Notes: a model not told the origin generated them from the sequence alone. 64,000 bases of DNA from Aureitalea marina (GCF_002943755.1 NZ_MQUB01000001.1:496001-560000); one strand, 5' to 3'; shown: positions 18,908 to 28,599, counted from the stretch's first letter. Made by a program: numbers and translations.

Positions 18908-20255
18908 GATTACACCTCATATCCAGTTGATCCTTTTTCACTTAGGACTCGGATTAGGAATTTACAGCTTTAGGAGCTTTAGTAAATTATACCTGGCCCT
19001 GGTAGTTCTCTATTTCCTCTTAATAGTTTTCATACGCGGAAATCGCAAAGATGAGGTTTTGTATGCGGCCGCCTATATCACGGGTTTTGAGGTTTTTAGT
19101 CGAATGACCGGCGGAGCCATTACTTATGAATTCGCCAAGTATGCAGTGATTATGTTTTTGGGAGTCGGTATGTTTTACCGGGGTTTCCATAGAGGTTCTT
19201 GGCCGTTCGTTCTGTTTTTGTTACTCTTATTTCCAGGCATCATATTATCCGCTATTAATCTGAACTATGGGTCTGAATTATTTAAAGCAATCAGTTTTAA
19301 CCTAAGCGGCCCTACCTGCTTGGCTATTTCTGCCCTGTACTGCTACCAAAGGAAGGTCCCTTGGAGACGAATGGTTGAAATATTGACCTATATCGTATAT
19401 CCATTGATCGGGATGACTGTTTATCTTTTTCTTTATACTCCTGATTTGAGGGATGTATTGACTAGTACAGAATCTAATTTCCAAGCTTCAGGTGGGTTTG
19501 GTCCAAACCAGGTAGCCACAGTCTTAGGATTGGGGATGTTTGTCCTTTTTACACGTCTATTAATAATTAATCATCGATTCCTAAATTTGATCGATTTAGC
19601 TCTATTAGGATTTCTAAGTTACAGGGCTATTGTTACTTTCTCGAGGGGCGGGGTATTGACTGCCGCAGTTTGCGCGGGTATCTTTTTGATAATTTATTTT
19701 GTGCGAGCCAGTACGAAGGATAAGGCGGTCACCATTCCCAAATTAAGTCTCATTGGGGGACTTTTGGTGATAACATGGTTGGCTTCATCATTCTTTACCG
19801 GTGGATTTATTGATAAACGCTATTTGAACCAAGATGCGGCAGGGCGTGAGCAGGAAGACCTTAGTACAGGTAGATTGGAATTAATCAATTCTGAGTTGGA
19901 GGAATTCTATGCTTATCCCTTAACTGGTATAGGTGTGGGAAAAATGAAAGAAGTAAGGCAGGAAAGAACTGGGAAAACATCAGCAACGCATAATGAGATT
20001 AGTAGATTATTGTCGGAACATGGTTTACCAGGACTATTGGGATTATTTGTGTTAGTATTCACACCAGCAGTGCTATTTCTCAAGGATGGCTCCAATCCCT
20101 ATTTGCTTCCCTTCATCGCCTTCTGGTTCCTGACCATCAACCATTCCTCCATGCGGATTGCTGCTCCGGCATTCGTCTATGGATTAGCCTTATTAAGTCT
20201 TTATCGTGAAAAGAAAGCTACTTTACATCGGCAACCAATTAGCGGACAAGGGTAG
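18885..20255 (+). CDS. O-antigen polymerase/ligase-like membrane protein (Wzy type)
   Basis: A 456-aa polytopic membrane protein with roughly 10-12 hydrophobic helices and a large extracytoplasmic loop before the last helices. That loop has features of the Wzy_C/O-antigen-ligase superfamily: AGREQEDLSTGRLELI, an LTGIGVG motif and THNEISRLLSEHG with the conserved His. It would polymerise lipid-linked repeat units in the periplasm or ligate the glycan to its anchor. In a locus with a sugar-1-phosphate transferase, Wzy is the likelier role. It is overlapped by 23 nt upstream and 50 nt downstream. Confidence 0.85.
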   Translation: MAKVLKYKITPHIQLILFHLGLGLGIYSFRSFSKLYLALVVLYFLLIVFIRGNRKDEVLYAAAYITGFEVFSRMTGGAITYEFAKYAVIMFLGVGMFYRGFHRGSWPFVLFLLLLFPGIILSAINLNYGSELFKAISFNLSGPTCLAISALYCYQRKVPWRRMVEILTYIVYPLIGMTVYLFLYTPDLRDVLTSTESNFQASGGFGPNQVATVLGLGMFVLFTRLLIINHRFLNLIDLALLGFLSYRAIVTFSRGGVLTAAVCAGIFLIIYFVRASTKDKAVTIPKLSLIGGLLVITWLASSFFTGGFIDKRYLNQDAAGREQEDLSTGRLELINSELEEFYAYPLTGIGVGKMKEVRQERTGKTSATHNEISRLLSEHGLPGLLGLFVLVFTPAVLFLKDGSNPYLLPFIAFWFLTINHSSMRIAAPAFVYGLALLSLYREKKATLHRQPISGQG

Positions 20256-21222
20256 GACCCCGACCACTATAGATCGACTGGCTCCACGGCTGAAAGACAT
20301 GGGCTTTGAAGTTCTTACAGCCTCTTCAAAAGAGAATAAGTTTCTCCGGCTTTTGGACATGCTTTGGACCACCTGGCGATTTGCGTCCGCCAGCAATCTT
20401 GTACTTATTGATACCTACAGCACTACCAACTTTTGGTATGCGGTATGGGTAGCCCGGATCTGTCGATTTCGAAAGTGCCCATACATTCCTTACCTGCATG
20501 GCGGTAACTTACCGGAACGGCTCTCTACCAACCCCAAGACATCCAGGAATCTCTTCGGTAAGGCCAAGATCATTGTCAGTCCGTCTTCCTATTTGATCCA
20601 GCAGTTTAAAGAAGCGGGATTTGACAGATTGCACCTTATTCCCAACTTCATCAATTTATCCGATTACCCCAGGAAAGATCGATCACAGTTGAGACCCCGA
20701 TTACTCTGGGTCCGTTCTTTTGCAGCCATTTACAACCCTCAAATGGCACTTGATGTTGTCGAGAAGTTAATGGTTAAATATCCTACCGTGGAGCTGTGCA
20801 TGGTAGGTCCTGACAAGGATGGGAGCCTCTATTCCTGTCAGCGCTATGCAAGAGAAAAGGAGCTACCTGTTCGCTTTACCGGAAAGCTGGGAAAAGAGCA
20901 GTGGATAGAACTATCCCAAGCGTATGATATTTTTATCAATACAACCCACTTTGACAACATGCCTGTTTCGGTGATCGAGGCCATGACTCTAGGATTGATC
21001 GTAGTGTCTACCAATGTCGGAGGAATTCCTTATTTGATCGAACATGGTAAAGAAGGGTATTTAGTCCCTGACGGCGACGCTCAGGCCATGGCAAGTCAAG
21101 TGAGCCAGTTATTGGAGAGCCCAGACGGAGCTTCTTCAATACAAGAACAAGCTAGTGAAATCATAAAACGATTTGATTGGTCCCAGGTTCAGGAAGAATG
21201 GAAGTCCTTGCTCAGGGAATAA
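20206..21222 (+). CDS. GT4 family glycosyltransferase
   Basis: A 338-aa GT-B enzyme starting at GTG 20206 inside the 3-prime end of the polymerase gene (50-nt overlap). The N-terminus is KRKLLYIGNQLADKGRTPT, and the C-terminal half has FINTTHFDNMPVSVIEAMTLGLIVVSTNVGG, the GT4 donor loop. The unusually long overlap suggests coupled translation with the polymerase. Donor unknown. Confidence 0.88.
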   Translation: MKRKLLYIGNQLADKGRTPTTIDRLAPRLKDMGFEVLTASSKENKFLRLLDMLWTTWRFASASNLVLIDTYSTTNFWYAVWVARICRFRKCPYIPYLHGGNLPERLSTNPKTSRNLFGKAKIIVSPSSYLIQQFKEAGFDRLHLIPNFINLSDYPRKDRSQLRPRLLWVRSFAAIYNPQMALDVVEKLMVKYPTVELCMVGPDKDGSLYSCQRYAREKELPVRFTGKLGKEQWIELSQAYDIFINTTHFDNMPVSVIEAMTLGLIVVSTNVGGIPYLIEHGKEGYLVPDGDAQAMASQVSQLLESPDGASSIQEQASEIIKRFDWSQVQEEWKSLLRE

Positions 21223-21252
21223 TTGTTAAATTTAACCCACCAATCTTACCCA

Positions 21253-22641
21253 ATGTCTGCTAAGTCGAGTATCCATTTTGAGATATCCGAACGCAAAGTA
21301 CTTTTACGCATCTTCGATGTGATCAGTGTTTTGTTGGTCTTATCTGTAGTAGGCAACCTCTTCGATTTCGATTATTTCAAGATAAACGCGGATAACTGGC
21401 TGTGGTCGGCTGTGTTGGGCTTCTACCTCATTGTCTTTGGAACCATCTTCGAGTTATACGATCTGCAAAAAGCCGGACGTTTTGAAGTAGTGGTCCAGAA
21501 TGTGATCCTTACTTCCTCGGTTACCGTGCTGGTCTACCTGCTGACCCCCTTCCTAACACCAGTCCTACCAGACAATCGCTTGCAGATCGTCTATTTCTAC
21601 ATTGCCATCAATGTGGCCTTGTTTGGCTGGCGCTATGCCTATATCACCTTGATCAGTGCCGCCCGATTTTACAAGGAAGTCTTACTGATCTGCGATTCCA
21701 GGGACCTGGAGTCAATTCGGGAAGCTTTGTATAAATCTGACCCGAATTACAAATTGATGGGATTTGTCAATACAGGGCCCTATTCGCCTTCAGACGAGCA
21801 CGGTATCACAGAGTACCGTAGACAGGAAATTGAGCCTTTACTGGCTGGAAATAAGGTTTCAGAAGTTGTAGTTGCTTCTCCATGGGATGGGGGAATGACC
21901 GTCAAGTTGTACAACACCCTGATCAATTTATTGGAAAAAGGAGTCTCCATTCGAGAATACACTCAAGTGTATGAAGAGATCACCCATCGTGTTCCAGTAC
22001 AACATGTGGATAAGGATTTCTATCGATATTTCCCGTTTAGTAGATCCAACCAGAATAAGTTATACCTCTTCTTTCATCGCATATTGGACCTGTTATTTTC
22101 ATTATTCGGTCTGGTATTTGGCCTGCTGATCAGCCCGATAGTGCTAGTTGGGAATTTAATCGGAAATCGAGGCCCCATTTTTTACACCCAGGAACGTGTC
22201 GGTCGCAATGGTGCGCATTTTAAGATCTATAAACTGCGTTCTATGGTGGTGGATGCGGAGAAGGACGGAGCTCAATTTGCTGGTAAGCGGGATCATCGGG
22301 TCACCAAATTTGGTCGTTTTCTTAGGCGTTCCCGATTTGATGAGATCCCACAATTCATCAATGTGATCAAAGGGGATATGAGTGTGATCGGCCCACGTCC
22401 AGAACGCCCGGTATTTGTCAAAGAATTGTCCCAGAGCATTCCTTTTTATGAAGTTCGCCACTTGGTTAAGCCAGGTGTCACCGGTTGGGCCCAGGTTAAT
22501 GCGAAGTACGGAGAGTCCCAGGAAGACTCCTTGGAGAAACTACAGTACGATCTTTATTACATCAAGCATCGCAGTCTGTTTTTGGACATCAGCATCGTTT
22601 TTAAAACACTGAGCACCATTATCTTCTTCAGGGGGCAATAA
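21253..22641 (+). CDS. polyprenyl-phosphate sugar-1-phosphate transferase (WbaP/WcaJ-like)
   Basis: A 462-aa membrane enzyme that would load the first sugar-1-phosphate onto undecaprenyl phosphate and so initiate the repeat unit. It has about four N-terminal helices, a CoA_binding_3-like middle part, one more helix near residue 275, then the catalytic bacterial sugar transferase domain: YTQERVGRNG, KLRSMVVDAE, RRSRFDEIPQ, VIGPRPERP and PGVTGWAQV. I use ATG 21253 rather than TTG 21223, since the extra residues are not conserved. It is the last gene of the locus and ends flush against a convergent gene. Confidence 0.93.
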   Translation: MSAKSSIHFEISERKVLLRIFDVISVLLVLSVVGNLFDFDYFKINADNWLWSAVLGFYLIVFGTIFELYDLQKAGRFEVVVQNVILTSSVTVLVYLLTPFLTPVLPDNRLQIVYFYIAINVALFGWRYAYITLISAARFYKEVLLICDSRDLESIREALYKSDPNYKLMGFVNTGPYSPSDEHGITEYRRQEIEPLLAGNKVSEVVVASPWDGGMTVKLYNTLINLLEKGVSIREYTQVYEEITHRVPVQHVDKDFYRYFPFSRSNQNKLYLFFHRILDLLFSLFGLVFGLLISPIVLVGNLIGNRGPIFYTQERVGRNGAHFKIYKLRSMVVDAEKDGAQFAGKRDHRVTKFGRFLRRSRFDEIPQFINVIKGDMSVIGPRPERPVFVKELSQSIPFYEVRHLVKPGVTGWAQVNAKYGESQEDSLEKLQYDLYYIKHRSLFLDISIVFKTLSTIIFFRGQ

Positions 22642-23820
22642 CTATTTAGGAAGTACCAGGAACAGGTAGAGATAGCGATACCCCAATGCCAGAAATAGGG
22701 GAATTAATGAAAGCGCAAATTCCTGCACGCCGGTTAGCCAATGGATGATCATCAATACTCCCATCAAAAGTAAGAACGCGATGTATCTACGACACCAGCG
22801 AGGTGGTTGCATCTTGGTAAGCGGCCAGAGGGCGATCAGGGACAATGGAGAGGCCCAAAGCAGATTGTAGTTGTTGGCTGTGGTAGAATGTTCGGTGGCA
22901 AACCACAACAGCATCAATATGACCCCAACAATGCCAGTGAGTCCCATGATCGATATATCCAGCCATCGACTACGGCGTCCATTGGAGGTGTCCTTCCAAG
23001 TCACCCATATGATCAACCCCCCAATCAGAATGAAGAGCAACAACGGACTCAGTAAAAAGTTAGCACCGTCCTCAACAGGTTCATTCTCGAAAAGCATCCT
23101 GGAGGCACCGGCCAAGGGAACTTCTCGTCCATCCACAGTCATTTGGGCACCTGCCACGGCTTGTGAAACATATTCGGGCAGAAATTGATACTCCCAGGCA
23201 GTGGCTACTCTATCTGTTACTGCACCTATACCCAGGTCCATTCCCATACTACCCCAGGTATTCCAATGTACATTTTGCTGAATCAATTGCCGGAATGTAA
23301 GACCATCCGAAGCATAGGACTCATCGATGGTCACCAAGCTTTCTCGGCCTTTAAAGATCACATCCCGCGGTTTGGTAGCGCAGTTGTCGTAAAAGAAGTC
23401 ATAGCGATACCGGGAATTCTCAGGTTTGATGTTCTCCCTCAGGAAATCCATCATTTTCGATTTCTCCTCAGGTGAGAGCAGAAGTACCTGTTCCTTAACC
23501 CATCTATTCTCTCCCTTGTAAAAGTTTAGAAAGGACTCAAAGTAGTTGGTGGTCACCTTGTACATCATTTGCCCTTGGGCGAACTTCAGGTAAAAGTTAG
23601 GAGTGTCAAAATCGTAGCTGCCGTAATTGAATACGATGTCCAGATCGCCATCTTGTAAACGGATGCCTGTATGGCCAAATTTGTCATACAGATTCTTTCC
23701 AGGCCCAACAGTGATCAGGGAGATCTTGGGGTCTGCAAAATTAACCTCCTTCTGGGCGTGTACTCCTGCACTGAAGAGGATGAGGAATGTACTAAGGAGT
23801 AGTGTAAGTTGTTGTCTCAT
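22642..23820 (-). CDS. DUF4105 family membrane protein
   Basis: A 392-aa protein with a signal peptide (first ~22 residues, ending VHAQ), then a DUF4105 domain with GPGKNLYDKFGHTGIRL and a FFYDNCATKPRD segment around residue 150. That Cys with the nearby His is typical of the family, which has been compared to permuted papain-like hydrolases. Four or five transmembrane helices fill the C-terminal third. Function is unknown. It is 3-prime of and overlaps the PorV2-like gene by 4 nt, so the two are probably co-transcribed. Confidence 0.87.
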   Translation of the reverse strand: MRQQLTLLLSTFLILFSAGVHAQKEVNFADPKISLITVGPGKNLYDKFGHTGIRLQDGDLDIVFNYGSYDFDTPNFYLKFAQGQMMYKVTTNYFESFLNFYKGENRWVKEQVLLLSPEEKSKMMDFLRENIKPENSRYRYDFFYDNCATKPRDVIFKGRESLVTIDESYASDGLTFRQLIQQNVHWNTWGSMGMDLGIGAVTDRVATAWEYQFLPEYVSQAVAGAQMTVDGREVPLAGASRMLFENEPVEDGANFLLSPLLLFILIGGLIIWVTWKDTSNGRRSRWLDISIMGLTGIVGVILMLLWFATEHSTTANNYNLLWASPLSLIALWPLTKMQPPRWCRRYIAFLLLMGVLMIIHWLTGVQEFALSLIPLFLALGYRYLYLFLVLPK

Positions 23821-24905
23821 CGGAAAATACTCCAGTCCAAGGTAAGCGAAAATACATTGGAGTACAAGGCAGCGCTTTGATCGCCGATATCCGTAAGGGC
23901 ATAGTCTATGGCAATTCCTTTGTACTTAAAACCAACCCCGATATTGGGTTGAAATCCAACGGAATCACTGCCATCTAATTGGGTGATATTTTGGAAGTTC
24001 CCGACCCCTCCTCGTACAAATATCATGTCGATATAACCAAATTCCAAACCTACGGCAGGGGTAATACTTGCGAAAGAGCTGGAAATAATATCGTTGGTCT
24101 CTGCAAATCGAAAGTTCAGATCAACCTCCGCAAGCAGGGCAAAGTCGTAGTGGAAAACCCACTTCTTACCCATCCCCAATTGAAGCTTAGGGATAGTTAT
24201 CTCTGTGGTTTCCGGTAATTCTTGGTTTTGACCGGGTACAGCATTCTGGATAGTGGCAAATTCATCCTCGTCTATGGTCCAGGCATTGAAGGTGGTCGTG
24301 ATGTCCCTGACCATGACCCCGAACATCCAGTCATTACCCGTTCTATATTGAAGCCCTGCATCCAGTCCGAATCCCCACGAGGAGGCAAAGTCCCCTATGA
24401 TCCGTCTGATCACTTTTGCATTCACACCCAGATCCAATCCTTCCAAAGGTAGCCGACGCGCATAGGAGAAGGTGATTCCATAATCTGCAGTGGAAAAGAG
24501 ACTGATGCGGTTATAATCGATATTACCCTGCTCGTCGATCAACTGGGTCGTATTCAGTATATCGTCTACACCGAATCGGATCACGGACAAGGCTATGGCA
24601 GACTGATCGTCCAATGGCATGGCAAATGCACCGTAATCATAATTGGCAATGTTGGCAAAATAGGAGGCGTGCATCAAGGCGAGTTGATTGTCCTCTAGAT
24701 TGACCAAACCGGCTGGGTTCCAATAGCCAGAATTCACATTAGATGAAGAGGCAATCACGGCATTGGCCATACCAAATGCAGCAGCATCCACCCCGATATT
24801 CATGAATTCGTTGGAATACTTACGGGTGGTCTGGGCATGAAGGAGGGCAGAAAACAGCAGTAATGCCAGGAATAACCTCTTTTTCAAGCTTAGAATTTTG
24901 TGCAA
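23817..24905 (-). CDS. porV2: PorV2-like outer-membrane protein (putative type IX secretion accessory)
   Basis: A ~362-aa outer-membrane beta-barrel of the PorV/PorQ/UPF0164 kind. It has a signal peptide ending LLHAQ near residue 25, then the hallmark GVDAAAFGMANAVIASSSNVNSGYWNPAGL segment, alternating beta strands and a C-terminal aromatic strand. PorV proteins act as outer-membrane shuttles for type IX cargo; the V2 form is of unproven role. The start is uncertain: TTG at 24905 or TTG at 24887, since no ATG is available before the signal peptide. A GATATTTG promoter-like box overlaps the first of these. Confidence 0.82.
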   Translation of the reverse strand: MHKILSLKKRLFLALLLFSALLHAQTTRKYSNEFMNIGVDAAAFGMANAVIASSSNVNSGYWNPAGLVNLEDNQLALMHASYFANIANYDYGAFAMPLDDQSAIALSVIRFGVDDILNTTQLIDEQGNIDYNRISLFSTADYGITFSYARRLPLEGLDLGVNAKVIRRIIGDFASSWGFGLDAGLQYRTGNDWMFGVMVRDITTTFNAWTIDEDEFATIQNAVPGQNQELPETTEITIPKLQLGMGKKWVFHYDFALLAEVDLNFRFAETNDIISSSFASITPAVGLEFGYIDMIFVRGGVGNFQNITQLDGSDSVGFQPNIGVGFKYKGIAIDYALTDIGDQSAALYSNVFSLTLDWSIFR

Positions 24906-25008
24906 ATATCTGACTATTTTACAGAATACTAAACTTTAAAATTGGCTACATATTGTGCCGAAAGCGATCCGGAATCTTTGATTACCTTTATCTCTTACAA
25001 CCCTTTCT

Positions 25009-25746
25009 ATGGTCAAACAACTTCCTAACCTGATCACCACCCTGAATTTATTGTGCGGATGTCTGGGTGCTATCTTTGCCGTTTCCGGAGATCTTGTTGC
25101 GGCAGCCATCTTTGTTTTCCTCGGTATCTTTTTTGATTTCTTTGACGGCTTGGCCGCCCGATTGCTGAATGCACAGTCTGATGTAGGGCGTGAATTCGAC
25201 TCCCTGGCAGACGTTATTACCTCTGGCCTTGTGCCGGGGTTGGTTATGGTGCAGTTGTTTCAGATCGGCTTGTTTGGTGAGATGAGATCCTTCCTCGACC
25301 TCGTTTCCAATCAGCCCTGGAAGACCTATTGGATGGATTATTTGCCATTTGTTGGTCTTATCGTGACGGTGGGTGCAGCCTATCGCCTGGCCAAATTCAA
25401 TGTAGATACCCGGCAGACTACCGGCTTTATAGGTTTACCAACACCTGCAAATGCCTTGCTTATTTTGAGCATGCCGCTGATCTTCGAATTTCAATACAGC
25501 CCGGAGGTAGAGAATTGGGTCTTCAATCCTTATTTTTTGGCAGGATTGACGGTTTTCTCGGCATTTATCATGAACGCTGAAGTCCCCATCTTCGCCCTGA
25601 AATTCAAGAGTTGGGATTGGGCGAGCAATAAGGTTCGTTATATATTCTTGATTATTGCTGTAATTGCTTTGATCGCCTTGAAGTTCCTGGCGATACCCTT
25701 ACTGATACTGCTCTATATCCTGATCTCGCTCTTCTGGAGAGATTAG
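25009..25746 (+). CDS. pssA: CDP-diacylglycerol-serine O-phosphatidyltransferase PssA
   Basis: A 245-aa integral membrane enzyme that makes phosphatidylserine from CDP-diacylglycerol and serine, the precursor of phosphatidylethanolamine. The CDP-alcohol phosphatidyltransferase signature ([10 protein letters not shown], then GREFDSLAD with the spaced Asp residues) is at about residues 44-69. About seven hydrophobic helices are visible. It faces lptB convergently with a 4-nt overlap. Confidence 0.93.
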   Translation: MVKQLPNLITTLNLLCGCLGAIFAVSGDLVAAAIFVFLGIFFDFFDGLAARLLNAQSDVGREFDSLADVITSGLVPGLVMVQLFQIGLFGEMRSFLDLVSNQPWKTYWMDYLPFVGLIVTVGAAYRLAKFNVDTRQTTGFIGLPTPANALLILSMPLIFEFQYSPEVENWVFNPYFLAGLTVFSAFIMNAEVPIFALKFKSWDWASNKVRYIFLIIAVIALIALKFLAIPLLILLYILISLFWRD

Positions 25747-26483
25747 AATTCCAGTTTCTTCTTTCTGAGCTCGAAGTTCTGTCCCAGGTATACCTTGCGG
25801 ACCATTTCATTGGCGGCTAGTTCTTCTGGCTGACCGTGCTCCAATATACTTCCTTCGAACATCAGGTATGTACGATCTGTAATAGCCAAGGTCTCCTGGA
25901 CATTGTGGTCTGTGATAAGTATCCCGATATTCTTGTTCTTGAGTTGGGCAACAATTCGCTGGATATCCTCTACGGCTATGGGGTCTACTCCAGCAAAAGG
26001 TTCGTCCAGCAGAATGAAATTAGGACTGGTAGCCAAGGCACGAGCGATCTCCGTTCGTCGTCTCTCACCACCGCTGAGCAGATCTCCGCGATTCTTTCGG
26101 ATATGTCCAAGCCCGAACTCTTCTATCAGGGCTTCCATGCGCATGTTTTGCTCCTTTTTGGAGAGCTTGGTGAGCTGAAGTACACTGAGAATATTGTCCT
26201 CTATACTGAGTTTACGGAAGACCGAGGCTTCCTGGGCTAGGTATCCGATCCCATTTTGTGCCCGCTTGTACATGGGAAATTTGGTGATCTCGGTATCGTT
26301 TAGAAAAATCTGACCACCATTGGGTTTGATCAGCCCAACGATCATATAAAAGGAAGTGGTTTTACCGGCGCCATTTGGTCCCAAGAGTCCAACGATCTCT
26401 CCTGGGTTCACCTCCAGGGAGATACCTTTAACCACCTTACGCCCTTTATAGGACTTCATCAGATTTTCTGCCCGTAACTGCAT
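25743..26483 (-). CDS. lptB: LPS export ABC transporter ATP-binding protein LptB
   Basis: A 246-aa ABC ATPase that powers LptFG extraction of lipopolysaccharide from the inner membrane. Walker [10 protein letters not shown] is at about residues 35-43, the signature LSGGERRR near 140, and Walker [14 protein letters not shown] just after, with the DEPFAGVDP form typical of LptB. A TACATTTG promoter box lies 17 nt upstream of its ATG. In many flavobacteria this gene follows kdsD, tatC and an ahpD-like gene on one strand; here a sulfotransferase gene lies between. Confidence 0.93.
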   Translation of the reverse strand: MQLRAENLMKSYKGRKVVKGISLEVNPGEIVGLLGPNGAGKTTSFYMIVGLIKPNGGQIFLNDTEITKFPMYKRAQNGIGYLAQEASVFRKLSIEDNILSVLQLTKLSKKEQNMRMEALIEEFGLGHIRKNRGDLLSGGERRRTEIARALATSPNFILLDEPFAGVDPIAVEDIQRIVAQLKNKNIGILITDHNVQETLAITDRTYLMFEGSILEHGQPEELAANEMVRKVYLGQNFELRKKKLEF

Positions 26484-26499
26484 AATAGAATCCTCTATA

Positions 26500-26507
26500 C
26501 AAATGTA
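26500..26507 (-). promoter_or_regulatory. Bacteroidota -7 promoter box for lptB
   Basis: The minus strand reads TACATTTG here, a full match to TAnnTTTG, 17 nt upstream of the lptB ATG. No good TTG element is seen at the expected distance, so the promoter is probable but not certain. Confidence 0.5.
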
Positions 26508-26552
26508 ATCGAAACAAAAATACGAAGCGGTTTTTTAACCATGAATAACACT

Positions 26553-26585
26553 TTTGTCGCATCTTAGTCAGATCAATTATATTAG
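26553..26585 (+). promoter_or_regulatory. promoter of the lone sulfotransferase gene
   Basis: TTTG at 26553-26556 and TATATTAG at 26578-26585 are 21 nt apart, one mismatch from the Bacteroidota consensus. It places transcription start just before ATG 26602, and so supports that start over the TTG at 26554. Confidence 0.5.
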
Positions 26586-26601
26586 ACCAGTCGATCTACT
26601 G

Positions 26602-27420
26602 ATGAAGCTCAAGCACGCAATAGTAATTCATGGCCCAGGACGGAGTGGAACTACGATGTTAGACAACATCCTTTCCATTCACCAGGACTTCTATTGGATT
26701 TCCAGTTACCTCAATAAATATCCAAAATGCACGGAACTTTCGATTCTTAATCGACTGACAAGAATCGGATTTTTGGAAAGAAATTTGAGAAAGAACCGCT
26801 ATTTCCCGAAGCCGAATGAGGCCTATGACTTCTGGCGATCCAAATTTTCAAATTTCAACGCCGGAGAACAGGTGCTTGTGGATCCGGAGGAGGTCGAGAG
26901 GTGCATAAAGTGTCTCAAAGAAATACAAACATTTGCTTCAGGGGATAGGTTCATCACCAAATTCACAGGAGCATCTCGAGCGAACTTCATTGATAGTCTC
27001 TTTGAGGACCCTATAGTACTATGGATCGATAGAGAACCAAAGGCGATTATCATGTCCTATTTTAAGCAGAATTGGCATTATCGCAATGAGTCGACTGAAC
27101 GGAATAAAAAGACCGTAATAGAACTGATCGATGAGTATTCAAAACATCTGGAGGATGTCCTGGATCGTAGAGAACATCTGACAAAATTTAGACTGAAACA
27201 ACTTTATTACGAAGACATGGTCTCGAATCCTGATGTGTTCTTTAAGGATTTATGTCTTGAACTTAATTTGTCTTTCGACGAGCGCTTCGAGAGACGCGTC
27301 CGGAATTGGGTCATCCGAAAGAACACAAATACGCAGTATAAGTCGCTGCTAACGAAATCTGAACAGGCATATCTTCATGAACGTTCAATACCTATAGCCA
27401 AAAGAATGGGATATATCTAG
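26602..27420 (+). CDS. sulfotransferase family protein
   Basis: A 272-aa sulfotransferase. The PAPS 5-prime-phosphosulfate loop HGPGRSGTTMLDNIL is at residues 9-23, and a 3-prime-phosphate site candidate (LWIDREPKAIIMSYFKQNW) near residue 138. A KLRQLYYED-like segment near 205 is also typical. It stands alone on the + strand between lptB and an ahpD-like gene, both on the - strand, and looks more AT-rich than they do, which suggests acquisition. The target may be the polysaccharide of the upstream locus or LPS; this is inference. Confidence 0.82.
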   Translation: MKLKHAIVIHGPGRSGTTMLDNILSIHQDFYWISSYLNKYPKCTELSILNRLTRIGFLERNLRKNRYFPKPNEAYDFWRSKFSNFNAGEQVLVDPEEVERCIKCLKEIQTFASGDRFITKFTGASRANFIDSLFEDPIVLWIDREPKAIIMSYFKQNWHYRNESTERNKKTVIELIDEYSKHLEDVLDRREHLTKFRLKQLYYEDMVSNPDVFFKDLCLELNLSFDERFERRVRNWVIRKNTNTQYKSLLTKSEQAYLHERSIPIAKRMGYI

Positions 27421-27421
27421 A

Positions 27422-27769
27422 CTACTCCTGTTCCTCAAGCGCTTCCCAGTATTCATAGGCTCTACGCAAATGAGGAATGACTATGGTACCACCAATCAGC
27501 AGACTCACGCTCATGGCTTCTACAACCTCCTCTTTGGTTATTCCCAGTTTGTAACAAGTTTCAAGATGATAACGGACACAGTCATCACAGCGCAATACCA
27601 GGCTATTGCCTAGCCCAAGAATTTCCTTGGTCTTTTTGGACAGGGCGCCTTCTGTAAACGCATTGGTGTCCAGGTTAAAGATCCGCTTGACGATCTTATT
27701 GTTATCGGCCAGGATCTTATCGTTCATCTTGGCCCTGTAGGCGTTAAATTCCTCTACTGCATTGCTCAT
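27422..27769 (-). CDS. carboxymuconolactone decarboxylase family protein (AhpD-like)
   Basis: A 115-aa all-helical AhpD-like protein with the redox motif RCDDCVRYH near residue 60, i.e. CxxC plus a following His as in AhpD-type peroxidase/reductase partners. There are no decarboxylase-pathway genes around it, so a thiol redox role is more likely than aromatic catabolism. Its start overlaps the tatC stop by 4 nt. Confidence 0.9.
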   Translation of the reverse strand: MSNAVEEFNAYRAKMNDKILADNNKIVKRIFNLDTNAFTEGALSKKTKEILGLGNSLVLRCDDCVRYHLETCYKLGITKEEVVEAMSVSLLIGGTIVIPHLRRAYEYWEALEEQE

Positions 27770-28593
27770 TTCTTGGCAGCTTTTCGTTCTTGTCTTTTAA
27801 TTACACGACGGGAGATCAATATGCTGATCTCATATAAAATGATCACCGGGATGGCCACAATTATCTGACTGGCAATATCCGGCGGGGTGATGATGGCAGA
27901 TAGTATAAGTACCCCTACCAACGCAAATTTCCTGTATTTTTTGAGGATCTCCGGGGTAACGATCCCGATCTTGGTCAGGAAGTAGATCACAATCGGCAAT
28001 TCGAAGATCAGACCACTGGAGAGTGCACAAGCCCGGACGAGACCGATATAACTGCTCAGGTCAAAATCGTTGAACACCTGGTCGCTAACCTGGTAACTTC
28101 CCAGGAAGTTCATGGAAAGCGGTGTAACCACATAATAGCCGAATAAGACACCTAAAAAGAATAATAAGGAGGCCACCAGGATAAAACCCCTGGCCGTTTT
28201 TCGTTCATTCTGATGCAGCCCGGGACTCACAAACTTCCAGAACTCGTAAAGCACATAAGGAAATGCCAGGATAAATCCAGCAGTTATGGAAGTCCAGATA
28301 TGTGCAGAGAATTGCCCGGCCATGGTACGGCTCTGTACCCGAAAGGGTAATTCATTGAAGCAGAAACTATCCAAGCCTAGCATTTGAGCCGATTTACAAA
28401 GCAATCGATAGGTTGGAAAGTCGGCCTTTTTAGGACCGAATAGGATCACATCGAAGATGAACTCCTTAAACATAAAGGCAATAGTGGCCAGGATGACTAC
28501 GGCCAGGGTAGATCGGATCAAATGCCAGCGCAATTCTTCAAGGTGGTCCAGAAAGGACATTTCCTTTTCCTGGTTCTGTGCAGAATCTGTCAT
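27766..28593 (-). CDS. tatC: Sec-independent protein translocase subunit TatC
   Basis: A 275-aa six-helix membrane protein that recognises twin-arginine signal peptides. The family opening MSFLDHLEELRWHLIRS is at residues 12-28, and FWKFVSPGLHQNERK, characteristic of TatC, near residue 120. It is longer than E. coli TatC because of a larger first periplasmic loop (about 40-95). It starts 6 nt after kdsD. No tatA is in the window. Confidence 0.95.
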   Translation of the reverse strand: MTDSAQNQEKEMSFLDHLEELRWHLIRSTLAVVILATIAFMFKEFIFDVILFGPKKADFPTYRLLCKSAQMLGLDSFCFNELPFRVQSRTMAGQFSAHIWTSITAGFILAFPYVLYEFWKFVSPGLHQNERKTARGFILVASLLFFLGVLFGYYVVTPLSMNFLGSYQVSDQVFNDFDLSSYIGLVRACALSSGLIFELPIVIYFLTKIGIVTPEILKKYRKFALVGVLILSAIITPPDIASQIIVAIPVIILYEISILISRRVIKRQERKAAKK

Positions 28594-28599
28594 AGGCTG

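Noticed and set aside
26554..26601. TTG start of the lone sulfotransferase
   Set aside because: It lies in the promoter (TTTG 26553 and TATATTAG 26578); ATG 26602 fits the family N-terminus.
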